From contig QRFJ01004878.1 in assembly GCA_006176705.1 (NCBI GenBank), forward strand, positions 47,443-111,442: a stretch of 64,000 nucleotides of DNA, read 5' to 3'. This document shows, piece after piece, positions 1 through 12,059 of this stretch. Below the pieces are notes generated by a model. It was not told where the DNA came from and did not search any database. It saw only the letters and a list, made by a program, of their open reading frames with translations. Position 1 is the stretch's first letter. Each line of letters begins with the position of its first letter. The stretch comes from Cocos nucifera (taxonomy: Eukaryota; Streptophyta; Magnoliopsida; Arecales; Arecaceae). A program made the translations under genes and the position numbers.

Positions 1-1600
1 TGGCTTGGAAGAAGAGGAAAGAAGAAAAAGAACAACTCCTACTTCATCACCAACTTCGGCTCCTATGCAAGTTCCTGCTCCAACTCCATCACCCTCCCCC
101 ATCAGCCTTAGTAAGGTACCTCTTTCTGAAAGAAAAGTAGAATCAAGAAAGAACATTGAATTTTGATTTTTTTGAAAAAGAGGGCTTTTCTATTGGATCA
201 AAAATTCAAAAGCAAGGTTAGGGATTTTACCGTTAACTAAAAAAGATCACCTATGTTGGTCTTGTGAGAGAGTTTTATTTGAATTTAGGATACCAAAATA
301 GAATTGTCAAATCTGTAGTTAAAAATATGAAAATTGTGTTAGACTTAGCTCATTTGCGACTCTGAGATGGAGCTTCCAAATAAAGAAGATGCATTTTGGG
401 CTATTTTAGAGAGTGGCTATGTAGGAGACCTTAGTAAGCTACATGCCAAACTCTTATCAGTTGAAATGAGGCTCCTACATTACATGGTTATAAAATTATT
501 TTTTTTCCAAGAGGAGAAAGACATGATTTTCTATCAGGCAGAGATATTTATATGATGTATCTTATTATTTTTGAGATCCCCCTAAACCTCCCTATTTTGA
601 TGATTAAGGCTACGCATGAGACCTTAAATAGGTCTAAGGCTTATATACCTTATGGTATTGCTCTCACGCTTGTATTTAGGAGGTTTGGTGTGAGTTTTAA
701 GGAGGCTACTAGTAGATTGGCCTATACTAATACTATTAATTGCCATACTCTACATCAGATGGGTTTAACAAAAGGTGATGGTGGTTGGTCTAAGGGAATT
801 GAGGAGGAAGATGAGGATAGAGTTAAGGGAGAGGGACCTTCATCTTCATCCCATGATCATAGAGCTTCACTTGATATTTAGTTTACTTCTGATCATGAGG
901 CTGGACCTTCAGAGGCAGTTGGAGGCACTCCATCTAAACCATGGTCTGAACATCAACAGTGTCATTCCACCTTTAGATTTGCTGATGATCAGCTTCAGAC
1001 TCTTACAGAGGAGGTTGTCAGGATCATCATGTCAACTTAAGAGACTACTAAGGGAGAGAGCTCACACTCAGCACCTTCTTCTGATCACTTTGTAGTTCCT
1101 CACATTACCACTATGATCTCCAGCATCGGTGTGACACTTGAGCACTTGGTTTAAACAATTTCTAATCTCAATCTAGAGTTTCAGCTTTGGAGAGAGAGGT
1201 TAGGAGTCTTTCACTTCCTACTGGCCAAGATTTGGGAGATCCCACTCTGATTTTAGATTTGTCAGCTTAAGCTACAAGGCTTTATGGTTTTATGGAGTCA
1301 GGGATCACAACTATAAGAGAGGAGATCAAAGGTTCTGGAGAGGCTGTTGCTGTTGCGATTCATTCTTTGATGTAGTCCTTTTCAAGAGCTTTGAGGTAGC
1401 TTGATTCAATCCGACTCATCCTTTTGACCCAGTCTTCCTAGGCTATTGGGCCCTCTTGTCCACCTGCTCATGTCAGTACTTCTACTCGAGGTCATGACAG
1501 ACATAGTCGGAGTCGGGTCGTGGCTTTACTTTTGATACTTCACATCATATCATCAACTCTTCTTTTGATTTTGACTCTGGTGGATCCAGTCATCTCCTCT
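1..1600 (+). pseudogene. Decayed env-like ORF of a Sirevirus-type Copia element (plant transposon protein domain)
   Basis: Conceptual translation across several frames resembles the putative plant transposon protein domain found in the third (env-like) ORF of plant Sireviruses. Readable blocks are LPNKEDAFWAILESG (from about 373) and, in another frame, SKAYIPYGIALTLVFRRFGV (about 626-687), followed by a LHQMGLTKGDGGW motif and an acidic serine-rich tail near 780-880. Further on (about 1090-1250) is a heptad-like stretch of the kind that forms coiled coils in these proteins. At least three frameshifts and many stops break it, so no protein can be made. The N-terminal part lies outside the window. 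It sits directly upstream of polypurine tracts and an LTR, which fits the gag-pol-env-LTR order of Sireviruses. Function of the env-like protein is unknown; the assignment rests on recalled family similarity. Confidence 0.6.
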
Positions 1601-1959
1601 ACTAGATCTTGATTAGTTAGCCTCATGTACTTAGGATATAGATTAAGGCCTATGTATTTTGAGTTGATTCATGGATGTTGTATTTTTTGGTTGTCCATGA
1701 TTTATATATTTTGATGGCCTATGACTTATGATACTTTGGTATTTTGGATGGGTAATGTATTTTGACTACTTGTTCTTAGCACTCTTAAGTTATATTTTGG
1801 ACTGTAGTTTCTATTTATAAGAATATTGTTTGGCTTATGAATCATATCCTTTAAGCAATTAAAATGTCTTGGATGTTTATGGCTTGTAAATTGGTTTACA
1901 AATGCTGTGTGTTTTTATGATGAACTTTTACTTTAGTAGCAGAATATAGGAAATTAATT

Positions 1960-2455
1960 GAGGGGGAGTCTTTTCCTTTTTAAGAGAAACTCCTTAAGAT
2001 AATATTTGATGATGTCAAAAAGGGGGAGTAGTATAATGTTGGTAATAAGCAAATTATTTAAAATACAAATTTCAAAGCAAATTATTCAGAATGTAAAACT
2101 TCAAATTTGTCTTGCTTGTCTTGGTAAACTTCAAAATTTTGCTCAATATAATGGCTCAAGCATTTTTGTCTCACTTGTCACTTGTCTTGGTAAATTTCAA
2201 AAGTTTGCTCAATATAATGGCTTAAGCAACCTTGTCTTATATGTCTTAAAAATTCCTTCATAAAACTAATGACTTGCAAACTTCTCTTCTAAAAAGGGCT
2301 AAAAGATTAAATCAAATTATTTGCATCAAAATTGAATACTCTTTTGTATTTTAAATTCTGAAATCCATAATGGCATTCTTTTTACTCTAAATGCTTCATA
2401 TATATCTTATTTTTGCTTATACTCAAATATTTTGTCATTATCAAAAAGAGAGAGA
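1960..2455 (+). other. Serial polypurine tracts upstream of the 3' LTR
   Basis: Three purine-rich tracts lie between the decayed ORF and the LTR: gagggggag at 1960-1968, aaaaagggggag at 2017-2028 and aaaaagagagaga at 2443-2455. The last abuts the LTR and would be the plus-strand priming site, now mutated away from the G-run. Multiple polypurine tract copies upstream of the 3' LTR are a known trait of Sireviruses. The rest of 1600-2456 is untranslated element sequence without other recognisable signals. Confidence 0.6.
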
Positions 2456-2456
2456 T

Positions 2457-3777
2457 TATTACTCCTAGAATTAATTTTGATGACTATAAAATATTTGAGG
2501 AGAGTACTAGTGACTTTTGGCTTGGAAAAAGAATAGTTGTACATTTCAGGTTTTACAAGAATTTTCAAGTTATTAAAGAAAGATGAAGGGCAAAATTATA
2601 ATTTTATCAAGTTGGAGATCAAGAAAATATTTTTCAAAAGTCTCAAGAGCAATTAGAGAAGAGTTCAGATCTTTTGGAGATAATTTTATAATTTTTAGAA
2701 GTCAAAATTGCAAGAAAATCAAATTTGAGCAAAAAAATCGATCCCTACTGAAATGGGCTGACTGGCACACTATTTTCTGGCCGGCATGCCAAAATGGTCG
2801 ACCTCTTCTGTTGTGCAAGCTAGAATACAGAAACTTAGCTTTTCTATTTCTACCATAGAGGTCAAACCCAGGGTCGACCCTTGGTTGGGGTCGAACCTAG
2901 GTTCGACCCCTGGTTGGGGTCGACCCCTGTGCTAGGGGATGACCCTAAGGTCAACCCCTATGACGAAAAATTTCAGTAATGGCTAGTTTTTTAGTCCATT
3001 TCGACTACATTTAATGCTCATTAATAGCTCTCCAATGGCTACAAATGGGCACTGTTCACTCTCCAAGATTCAATGAAGATATAAAAGCATTCAAATAGAG
3101 AAAAAACTCTAGAAAAATCAAGCAAATATTCAGCCTTTGTAAAAAACTCCCTTCCAAGCAAAAAAGCATTTAATTCAAGCTCAACCATCTCTCCGAAGCT
3201 CATTCAAGCCTTCATTCACTCTGAGAGAAATATGAAAAGCTTCTTTTCTTCTTGTGTAAAGTGTATTTAAAGTACTATTGTGCTCATTAAAGGGGTTAAT
3301 CTTATATTTCATTATCATTATACTTGTACTCTATTTTTATTGCTTTGTTTTAAGTTTTGGAGATTTTAAAACTTGGGAAGGTTGATCCGAACCTTGAATC
3401 AGAGTGTATTTGATTGTCTTGTACCTAGAAAATAAGTGTTCTAGCTTGGGATAGCTAGGATAAAAGGTTATCGATATTGTAGTCATTTTGAATATAATTA
3501 GTGGATTTAAATTTTCAAGTAAAAGCTTGGAAAATGGATGTAGGTGTAAGGTTGGCACGAAGCCACTATAAACCTTACTTATTTATGGTGTGTTGATTTG
3601 CTCTCATTCATCATTACTTTATTCTCTTGCATTCTTGCTTTTTATTTCTCTACTTTGCTCACAATAGCCACTGCACTTTGCTTCTTTATTTTTTTATAGT
3701 CTTTATGGTTCATAATTCACTTAAAATTTTAAAAATCTAATTCACCCCCTCTTCTTGGGTTGCATAGCTGGACAACA
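2457..3777 (+). repeat. 3' LTR of the Sirevirus-like element
   Basis: The LTR starts just after the last polypurine tract (tattactcctag, probably TG decayed to TA) and ends in ggacaaca, so TRTTA/CAACA ends are roughly inverted. Its length of about 1.3 kb is usual for Sireviruses. A TATA-like box, atataaaa, lies near 3079-3086. The centre holds GC-rich palindromes built on GGTCGACC (about 2858-2965). An earlier tgttggtaataag at 2037 follows the middle polypurine tract and is an alternative start, which would give a 1.74-kb LTR. The 5' LTR lies outside the window, so the boundaries are inferred. Confidence 0.6.
3079..3086 (+). promoter_or_regulatory. TATA-like box in the Sirevirus LTR
   Basis: The sequence atataaaa lies about 690 bp before the LTR end, a plausible U3 promoter position. 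No transcript evidence is available. Confidence 0.35.
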
Positions 3778-3819
3778 TTAACTTTTCTTCTTAGTTTTGC
3801 TTATTTTCCTTCCTAGAAT

Positions 3820-4680
3820 ATGTCTTCTAATGGTAATAAGATGAGGGGGAAAAAGTCCTGGATGATCAAGTTCCTCGATCTACCCAATCCCAAATCGATC
3901 TTGAGGTGACAACCCCACCTTAAGCAACCACCAAGGTCAGTACATTAGGTTGGGAGGATCCGGAGTCTCCGGTAAGGGGATTCTTGGATTACTTTGGTCC
4001 TAGTACCAAGCAGTCTATTATGATCTGACCTTGATCTTCAGGGACTTAGGGATAAATATTGCATTCCTAAAGACTTCCAACTCATAGCCCCAGTTCGGGA
4101 TGATCAGGTTACTGAACCTCCAAAAGGCTATGTTGCACTTTTACAATGAGACATTTTGATCTAGACTTCAGTTTCCCTTACATCCTTTCTTTAGCAATGT
4201 TTTGAATTTCTATAGGCTTCATCCAACCTAAGGAACATCCAACGCCATTAGGATGATTATAGTTTTTATCATTTGCTATCAATTTGCTACCATAGAACAT
4301 TGGATTTCTCTCTTTAAGGCTTTGTTCATCCTAAAGAAACATCCTCATGAAAAAGACCAACGGTACTTCTCACCTCGGCCTAATTATAAATTTGATACTT
4401 CTCTTCCTTCTTCAATCTATGATTACAAGAGTCATTTCTTTTTTGTTTCGTCCAATATACCTTGGGGTTTCAATTGTAGTTGGCGTAAGCTCGAGCTTAG
4501 ATGGAACTCTAATAATGAGATCTTACCTAGGGACAAAGAGGCTTTCATGGAACTGCTGGGCATCAAGATACCTAAGCTAAGCCAACTGGTGACTGACCAG
4601 TCTTTATTAGATACCGGTGTCAGCTAGTTTTCTCTTCAAGATAAGTCCAATAACAAATTCTGATTCTTCATTCTTCTTCC

Positions 4681-4730
<50 letters not shown>

Positions 4731-4858
4731 TTTTTTTGTTGCAAAAATCATGAGATTCAATTCCAAAAGCAGGCTGAAAGAGATGAAGAAGAGGAAGCAA
4801 GATTCTGCTGATCAGCCCGCTACAAAAAGGAGCAAAGAAACTACTGCAAGCTGATAAA
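3820..4858 (+). pseudogene. Decayed gypsy-type gag-like protein (Transposase_28-like)
   Basis: An ATG at 3820 opens a broken reading frame. Its best-preserved stretch (about 4253-4620) resembles the plant protein family annotated as putative gypsy-type transposon: it ends a hydrophobic helix region with YFSPRPNYKFDTSLPSSIYD and continues FFFVSSNIPWGFNCSW. A lysine-rich block near 4765-4850 (SRLKEMKKRKQDSADQPATK) matches the basic region usually found further along these proteins. Stops and frameshifts occur throughout, and an (AT)n expansion splits the two blocks. It begins 43 bp after the Sirevirus LTR, so the original upstream part is either lost or was displaced by that element. The family name is from recall. 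Confidence 0.55.
4683..4727. repeat. (AT)n microsatellite
   Basis: About 22 uninterrupted AT dinucleotides lie inside the decayed gypsy-type ORF. Confidence 0.95.
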
Positions 4859-5077
4859 TACCCTAAAATTATTAAAAAAGAGCATTAAAATATATATTAA
4901 TTGATATTTATTTTAATAATTGATATTTTTTATTGATGTTTTGCAGAACAAAAGCTTACTAATGCAAAGAGCTCGGTTTATGGGTTAAAACAAATCAAAT
5001 TTAATGCAAATTAGATCTTAAATGGAAAAAAAATGAAAGCCAAAAGTTTTAAAAATAATAATAATAATAAATAAAAG
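4859..5077. other. AT-rich junction sequence
   Basis: I see no gene here. The stretch is AT-rich, with a short (AAT)n run near 5052-5072 immediately before the truncated end of Copia element A. One edge of the older nest, namely the missing left end of the CACTA element and the 3' end of A, must have been lost at or near this junction. Confidence 0.5.
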
Positions 5078-6968
5078 TTGGATTCTCATTATTCTTATCG
5101 AGTTCGATAGGATCACCGTCTCTGACTAAAAAATCATAGTATCTATCTGGCTGATATGGTATTCTACCAGATCGCCTTAAAGATGTAGGTATATTAGGCT
5201 TCAAGTTTAATCTAATCAAATCCGGTTCAAGTTTAGTTATTTATGTCGGTTTTTCTACCTATCAAGCTTCATCAAGCTCGACCTTAGAAGCATTAGTTTT
5301 TTCACCAAAGAATTTCTTTTCTAAAAAGATTGCCTTAATGCTAATGAACATCTTTTGTTCATCAGCAAGGTAGAAATAATATCCTTTGGTTTCTTTCAGC
5401 ATCCAATAAAAATTACTTGTCCAACCTAGGTTCAAGCTTGTCTGTTATTAAATATTTGATATAAATTGGACACCTCCAAATCCTAACATGTGATACTGGC
5501 TTATGCCTTGTCAATATCTCATATGGTGTTTTAGCTCCATGTCTAATAGGATCCAATTCGAGTGCATATCCCTAAAAGAAAATCGATAAATTGGAAAAAC
5601 CCATCATGGAATGAACCATGTCTAATAGGATCTAATTCTTTCTTTCAGACATACCATTATGTTGTGGTGTCGCAGGAGGAGTACATTGGGATAAAATTTC
5701 ATTCTCTCCTAAATATGTCAGAAATTTACTAGAAAGGTACTCACCTCCTCGGTCTGACCAATGAGTTTTAATACTCTTTCCAATTTGCTTCTCTACCTTA
5801 TTATGGAACCATTTGAATATTTCAAATTACTAAGATTTGTGTTTCATCAAGTAGACATATCCATATCTAGATAGATCATTAGTGAAGATAATGAAGTAGA
5901 ATTATCCACCTCTAGCACTTGTACTCATTGGTCTATATACATCAGTATGTATTAGATCCAGAAGCTTACAAGCTCACTCACCTTTTTCAATAAAAAATGA
6001 TTTGATAATTTTTCCAAGAACACGGAACTCACAGGTTGGAAGTGATTCATAATCACTGACTTCGAGGATTTTCTTTTAAGTCAATCTATTTATTCTATTC
6101 TTGTTAATGTGACCTAGTCTATAGTGCCAAAGATAGATTTTAGATACATTATCTACTCTAGAGCATTTGCTGGAGGAATAGACCATATTAACAGGCTATG
6201 ATAATATATAAATTTTATTATTTAATTATCCATTAAACATAATAATATCATTCAAAATGATATTACAAAAGTTTATTTTTATTTAAATTTCATAACTATT
6301 TTTGGCCAAAAGGCCTATAGAAATAATATTTAATAAAAAATTTGGATAAAAGTAACATTCATTAAGAACAATAGTATGAGAATTGAATACAAGCTTAATA
6401 ATTCCTAAAGCTAAAATTGAAACTTATCTTCCTCCTCCAATATTTAGGAATCTCTCACCTTTTTCAAACCTCCTACTGACCTGTAAATCCTATAATGAAT
6501 TGCAAATATGATAAGAGTTTTTGGTATCTAATACCTAGGCAGCAGTATCATATATTAAGAAATTATAAAAAGTTATTATATAATTACTTTGTCCAGCAAT
6601 AGATTACTTCTTTCTCGGCCTATTTGGATCTAGGAAGGCAATGTGTTGAGGATAGTTCCTCTTTCAGTGCCTCTACTTCTTATAGCAAAAGCATTCTGTC
6701 TGGATCTGGTCGAACTTGGGTTTCTTAGTTTGACCGAGCACAGCTATCCCAGCATAGTGCTGCACCTTCTTATTTTCTTTTACTTATTCTTCTTCTCTTT
6801 CTTAAAGGATCGATGATCAAAAGAAGATCCTCCCACTACATTCACTGACTTCTTATGGAGTTGATGATCCTTCTTAAAGTTTTGTAGCAACCCCAGCAAA
6901 CCATGGTAGTTAATTATAGGCTTTGTCATTCTATAATGAGTAAGAAATGGAAGGTAAGACTTTAGCAA
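5078..6968 (-). pseudogene. Copia element A: integrase, pre-integrase, protease and gag 3' part (decayed)
   Basis: The sequence is collinear with the minus-strand coding region of element C at about 28130-30050. The linker ahead of reverse transcriptase is at 5080-5400. The integrase core spans roughly 5400-6000 and includes the reverse complement of an NGVSER block near 5640. A pre-integrase zinc region is near 6000-6200, a protease remnant with a VLDT motif near 6530, a broken gag zinc knuckle near 6680, and the gag lysine-rich tail at 6780-6860. Stops and frameshifts occur in every domain. The 5' part of this gag continues at 17839 on the far side of element B. Confidence 0.75.
6964..6968. 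repeat. Target site duplication of element B, left copy (agcaa)
   Basis: The five bases agcaa directly before the LTR of B are repeated at 17834-17838 directly after its other LTR. Joining the flanks restores collinearity with the gag of element C. Confidence 0.9.
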
Positions 6969-9431
6969 TGTTGAAAAATATATTCCAAAGTCAATCATCA
7001 GCCTATTGATGGTTATGCTATCTTGTAATTATAATTAATTTAATATTAAATAAAATAAATATTTTAATATTTCCATCATAAAGTCTACATCTTCTAATGA
7101 ACTTCATTATTGTGATGAAATTCTTAGAACTATTTAGTTTTGATAAAGAGAGAATTTATCGATTAATCCTTAAGTAGTTCGCGATCAAATAATACATTGT
7201 TAATTAGAACGACAGCGTTTATCGAGCATAGGTTGTTGTATGTCATATAGATTGATTATCCTCTTAACCAAGAAGTGTAGAGACACCAATATGGCATACA
7301 GGTGAGATGTAAGGATACATTATCATGGAACGTGACCAACTCCAGAGCATTCTATTATGGAGAATTGCTCTGATGAGATATAGGTATAAGTGTTCCTTAG
7401 ACCTGAGATCACCATAGTGACTTGCAAGCAACTCACTATGCTTTGGTACCAGACTAACTAAATTTTTAATTTAGTAATGAAAAATTTTTGGGCATAGTCA
7501 AGTACTTGCGAAGTCGATGAGTGATCAAGATAGAATTGACCACTCTAAGAGTTGGAGAAAAATGCATCACTGTATTTCAATATAGCAAAATCTTGATCAG
7601 GTTAATCCATAAGATGGATTTGATATTTTGAAATATAATATGCATGACCTAATCAAGGTTGGCTATTAAACTTTAAAATGTCCTATGAGCTTTTAGGTCA
7701 AGAGGATGAATTATATGAAAACTATATCCACATGGATTCTAAGGATGTTGTTCTATATATTTGACCTATCCGATCTTCGGATACCATTGCTTGATGGTCA
7801 CTTTACTTGGTATAGAAATGTATTTCTATGCTACTGACTTAGGTTTGAATCTATGAGATCATATACATAAGATATCTTGATTTGATCAGATAATTGATAA
7901 ATGATTAAGAATCATTCTAAGATTAAACAATCAATATGATTGATGTTTAACCTAGTATAAGTATTGCAGGAGGATCCATTAGCAATTAGATTACTAATTA
8001 ACTTAATTTGATTAAGCCAAAGGGTTGAAATTAAGTTTAATAAAAAAATATTTAATTAGATTTGATTTAGACTTGATTGGATCAAGTCCAATTGATTTAT
8101 TAGATGAGCCAATTGCAAAGAAGAACTAGTCCTAGTTCAATTAGAACTCGTATGAACCCAATCTCTAATTTGATTAGAAATTAAATATAAATTTAATTTA
8201 ATTTAATTAGATTCTTAATTTGATTAAGACCTATTCTAATTGGGTTGAATAAATTCTAATTTTATTTGGTCCAAAGATCAAGTTGGACCAAGTCAAATTG
8301 GAAGTCCTAATGTGACTAGGACTTCCCTCGTTGCGCCATATAACCTCTCATGCACCCCACGCCCATTTTTTTGGAGAATTGCATGAAGACTCCTCATGCC
8401 CAAGAATCCCACGCATGCCCCCTTGCTCCTCTTTCTTTCTTACATGGTAGTTTATAGTGGACCAAGTCAAAGAAGGGAGTTAGTTTAGATTTAATATTCT
8501 ATTAGATAGAATTTTAAGAAAGCCAAACCCCTTTCCTTTGTGCTGCCCACTCCCTAATCTCTCTCTAATTTTCCATGGTGAAAAGTGAGAAGTTTTGTGC
8601 GCCAAAGGGTATGGTCCATGCCCGAAAACTTGGATGCCCCAAATCTTGTCTTATTTGGATAACCCTTGCTAGGTATTTAACCTAGACAAGGATTATTCCA
8701 TATCTCTATATAAAAAGAGAATTAGGACATGATTTTTTGGGTGCTTTTTAGAACTGAGAGAAGGTTTTTGGGGTGTGAGAAAATCTGGAAGAGAAAGGCC
8801 TTAGGCATGGGGTTTTGAGAAGACACAATACCAATTGTCTTGGTGAGAGAAATAAAGAAGAAGAAGGGTTCTTCTTCTAGGGTTATTTTCTTTTACCTCT
8901 TCCTCTTCCCTTTTGTGATTTTTAAGAGGTGTCTCTACTTCACATATCTCTTTCCTTCTTTTTAAAAATTGGAGAGTCTAAGATTTGAAGAAGAAGGATC
9001 CAGATCAACCATTAAAAGAAGAATCAGCACAATACTAACTTACTATGCTGATTTTTAGCCATCTGACTTTTGATCGATGATTGAAGGCTCGTGTGGATAT
9101 TCTGTAAAGGCCAGACATGTATGCAACTCAAAGCAATAACCTCAACCCTAGATCAGCGAGTTAAGAAACTCAGCTTACAAAGATAAGGATAATATGATCT
9201 CCTTCTTTCATATCTAGATTTGATCTAGAGTAGTTTTATTATTGATATGATCAACATGAAATCTCATATTTTAATTTTTGATTTAAAAACATGCTTAAAT
9301 AATATAATAAGATCCTAGATCTAGGGTTTTTTCTTATATTATTTATAAATTAATATGATTAATTCATCTCTTTTGCTGTATGCTTTGAAAAAGTTTCAAA
9401 ATCTAACCCTAAAACCCTAGATCTATTTTCA
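6969..9431 (+). repeat. 5' LTR of element B
   Basis: The LTR begins tgttgaaaaatat and ends ctattttca, with length 2463 bp. It matches 15349-17833 along its whole length. A TATA-like box, ctatataaaaag, lies at 8706-8716, about 715 bp before the LTR end. The reverse complement of the same LTR family flanks elements A and C. Confidence 0.9.
8706..8716 (+). promoter_or_regulatory. TATA box of the element B 5' LTR
   Basis: The sequence tatataaaaag follows a pyrimidine-rich stretch. The 3' LTR has the homologous tttataaaaag near 17107. Transcription of the element would start about 30 bp downstream. Confidence 0.5.
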
Positions 9432-9435
9432 TTAA

Positions 9436-9448
9436 TTGGTATTAGAGC
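9436..9448 (+). other. Primer binding site of element B
   Basis: The stretch ttggtattagagc lies 4 bases after the LTR. It differs by one base from ttggtatcagagc, the usual plant site for the 3' end of initiator methionine tRNA. Confidence 0.8.
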
Positions 9449-11357
9449 TTCGATTCTTTATTACATGATTTATTATGCATGTTTAGATTATTTTTTAGAT
9501 TATATTTAATTTATAATATGATGTTTAAATCTAAAATTAAAAATAGATCACATGAACTAATTATAAGGTTGTTCTACTGTAAGGTTTACCCCTTAGAGTG
9601 GAGAGGTTGTCCTAGTTTGTATAGATCTAATATAAATCATAAATTTATTAGATGTAATCTAGATTTATTTATGATTTGTTAGATTTAAAAGATGTTTAAA
9701 TCTAAAAATAATTTTTTTAGGTTGCACAAACTGATCTTATAAGGTTGTCCTATTATAAAATTTATCTCTTATAGTGAAAAGGTTGTCCCAGTACATACTG
9801 ATCTAAAATCCTGATCATAAAATTTTAGATTGGATCTAAAAAAATTTATGATCTAATTAAAAATATTTTAATCTAATTTTTTATCATCATAAATAGATTA
9901 GATTTGATCTAAGATGATTTATGATTGATTGGAATTGAAAGAGTTTCAATTACATGAACATGTTTAGATTAAATCTAAAGTAGTTTCATGTTTATTTTAT
10001 TTGCATATTGATTATGAATCAAACATGCAACTGATTGGTAGAACCATATTATAAAAATATTTTATAAATATAAAAATTAATTTTAAAATGTCGAACCCCA
10101 ACCCTCAGCCTAAACTTAATTAAGAATTAAGAGTTATTTGATTAGGACTTAAGATTGTGAATTGAAGATCCTAAGATAGAAATCATAACACTTGGGTTAA
10201 TGGGTTAGTAGGAATTAGGTCCATTAATTGGGTTAGACCTAAGGTTAAATTAAAGAATGGATTTAATTAGAGAATTGACTAAATCTAATCAATAGTTGCT
10301 ATAGATTAGGTCAAGAATTCTCTAGATTAATTACAGTAGTTATAGTTGGTCAAGTCCATGTCTTTAATAAAAATTAAGATAGACTTAATTCTTAGCTATG
10401 CGGTCTAGCTTGAACTGTTAGATTGATCCAATCAAAACTAATTAACTAGTTGGTGTCTAAGATAAGTCTGGCAAACCAGATCGATGATTTTTAATTGGTA
10501 GCCTGCTTACCTGACCATTTCTGATGGTGTTTAAGGCAAGTTTTCACAGACCCTCCCACTGATCTCACTTACCTAACCTTCTTAGAGAAATTATATTTTG
10601 ATCAGATTATTTGATAATTCGAGTTGACCCATGTCAGCTAGGTAAATCAGTGTGACTGATTTAGGTGCTCCTTGACCAACCTATTAATAGTCTCCCTTAA
10701 TCTAACTTAGTGAAGTCAGTGGGAGGATCATGATTAGTTGGTTTTTCTGACTTTCTCTAAATTAAATTAATTAAATCTTCTAAAATTATTAGATTTCTAA
10801 AAATAAAATAGTTATAATGATAACTAAATCATAGCCTCCCACTAAGTTGGTGATAATGAGTCCGTTAGTTAGACAATTATTGGAGGCCCAAAGGTCTGGT
10901 GCTTATCGGTTAATTGAATATCATGCATAATATGATTTCTTGATCGCATCTCTCAGAATGATGGTTAGGTTGACCAACCAAAGTTGGACTTAATCACTCA
11001 TTAGCTAAATGCACCAAGTATGGTCATATTAATGATTGGACCTAACCAACCTTTTCAGTGATGGCCAAAGCCTACTGATTAGGAGCTAAGATAAAATTAA
11101 ATTAATAAAAATTATTTAGATAAATAATTGATTATGAACCTATCTTTATATGTACATGAGTTGACCAATCAAAGTTGGGCTTGTGTGTAGTCTATATGGA
11201 TTCTAGTATCCACTAAAAAATTAGGATAATTTTTCGAATTAGAGGTAGAGGCTACTAATTCAAATAAAATAGTGGAAGAACCTTTTGATTAAAGTTTAAA
11301 TCTTTAGATTTAATGAATCAATTACTAATTAGATTTTGATTTTTTTTTGTGCAGATA
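9449..11357 (+). other. Long untranslated leader of element B
   Basis: About 1.9 kb separates the primer site from the gag ATG, with no coding potential. Two diverged copies of a block containing gagaggttgtcc lie at about 9566-9630 and 9740-9805. The module at 10452-10578 (ggtgtctaagataagtctgg ... tctcacttaccta) is shared with elements A, C and D. A run of T followed by gtgcag ends at 11355, right before the gag ATG, and looks like a 3' splice site. Removing an intron of about 894 nt (10462-11355) would shorten the leader, but the donor GT is AT in this copy. Confidence 0.5.
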
Positions 11358-12059
11358 TGGCCACTTCCTTTCACTTCGATCATTGTTAAACAATGACAAG
11401 CTGATGGGAGCCAACTTCGGTAGCTGATACCATAAGTTGAAGATTATTCTAGAGCATGAATGGATCTTATAGTGCTGACAGATCCAACACTTGAGAAGCC
11501 AACTATAAATGCATGTGTGTCAGTCAGAGATGCTTATCAGCAGTGGCTCAATGACCAAACTATGGTGCGCTATATTATGCTGGTGGCTATGAGCAATGAG
11601 TTCAGTCATAGGTTCAAGACAGCTCAGCCAAAAGGCATGCTTCAAGTGTTGAAGGAGTCTTTTGGCACACCTAATGATATTGAGAGGTACAAGACTAGTT
11701 GTGCTATCTTCAATGCTAGGATGAGGGATGGAGCTTCAGTTACTGATCATGTACTATACATGATCGAGCTGATGGAGTATTTGAGCAAGTTCGACTTTTT
11801 CTTGCATGAGCAGCTGGAAAAAGATGCAATACTGAAATTACTGCCCAAGTCTTATCTCTCATTCCTAACTTATTATAGAATGATAATGCCTGAAGTTAAC
11901 TACCATGGGTTACTGGGGTTACTTCAGAACTTTGAGAAGGATCACCAGCTCCACAAGGAATCAGTGAACTTAGTAAGAGATTCATCTTCTGACTCTCGAC
12001 CCATTAAGAAAGAGAAGAAGAAGAAGAAGAAGAAGAAGTCCAAGAAGGTGCAAGTTTAG
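11358..12059 (+). pseudogene. Copia element B gag (decayed)
   Basis: The gag would start at the ATG at 11358 (MATS...), but an early frameshift and stop follow within about 15 codons. From 11460 a 199-residue open stretch is preserved and belongs to the Copia gag (UBN2-type) family. Recognisable segments include DQTMVRYIMLVAMSNEFS, GASVTDHVLYMIELMEYLSK and YHGLLGLLQNFEKDHQLHKE, ending in a lysine-rich tail. Gag forms the virus-like particle in which the RNA is reverse transcribed. The same segments appear in elements A and C. Confidence 0.8.

Noticed and set aside
1..1100. Intact host gene from the 106- and 109-codon ORFs
   Set aside because: They overlap in different frames, match successive parts of a retroelement env-like domain, and are interrupted by stops.
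2900..2910. ggttcgacccc resembles a tRNA gene B box
   Set aside because: It is part of a longer palindrome in an LTR, there is no A box upstream, and no cloverleaf can be drawn.
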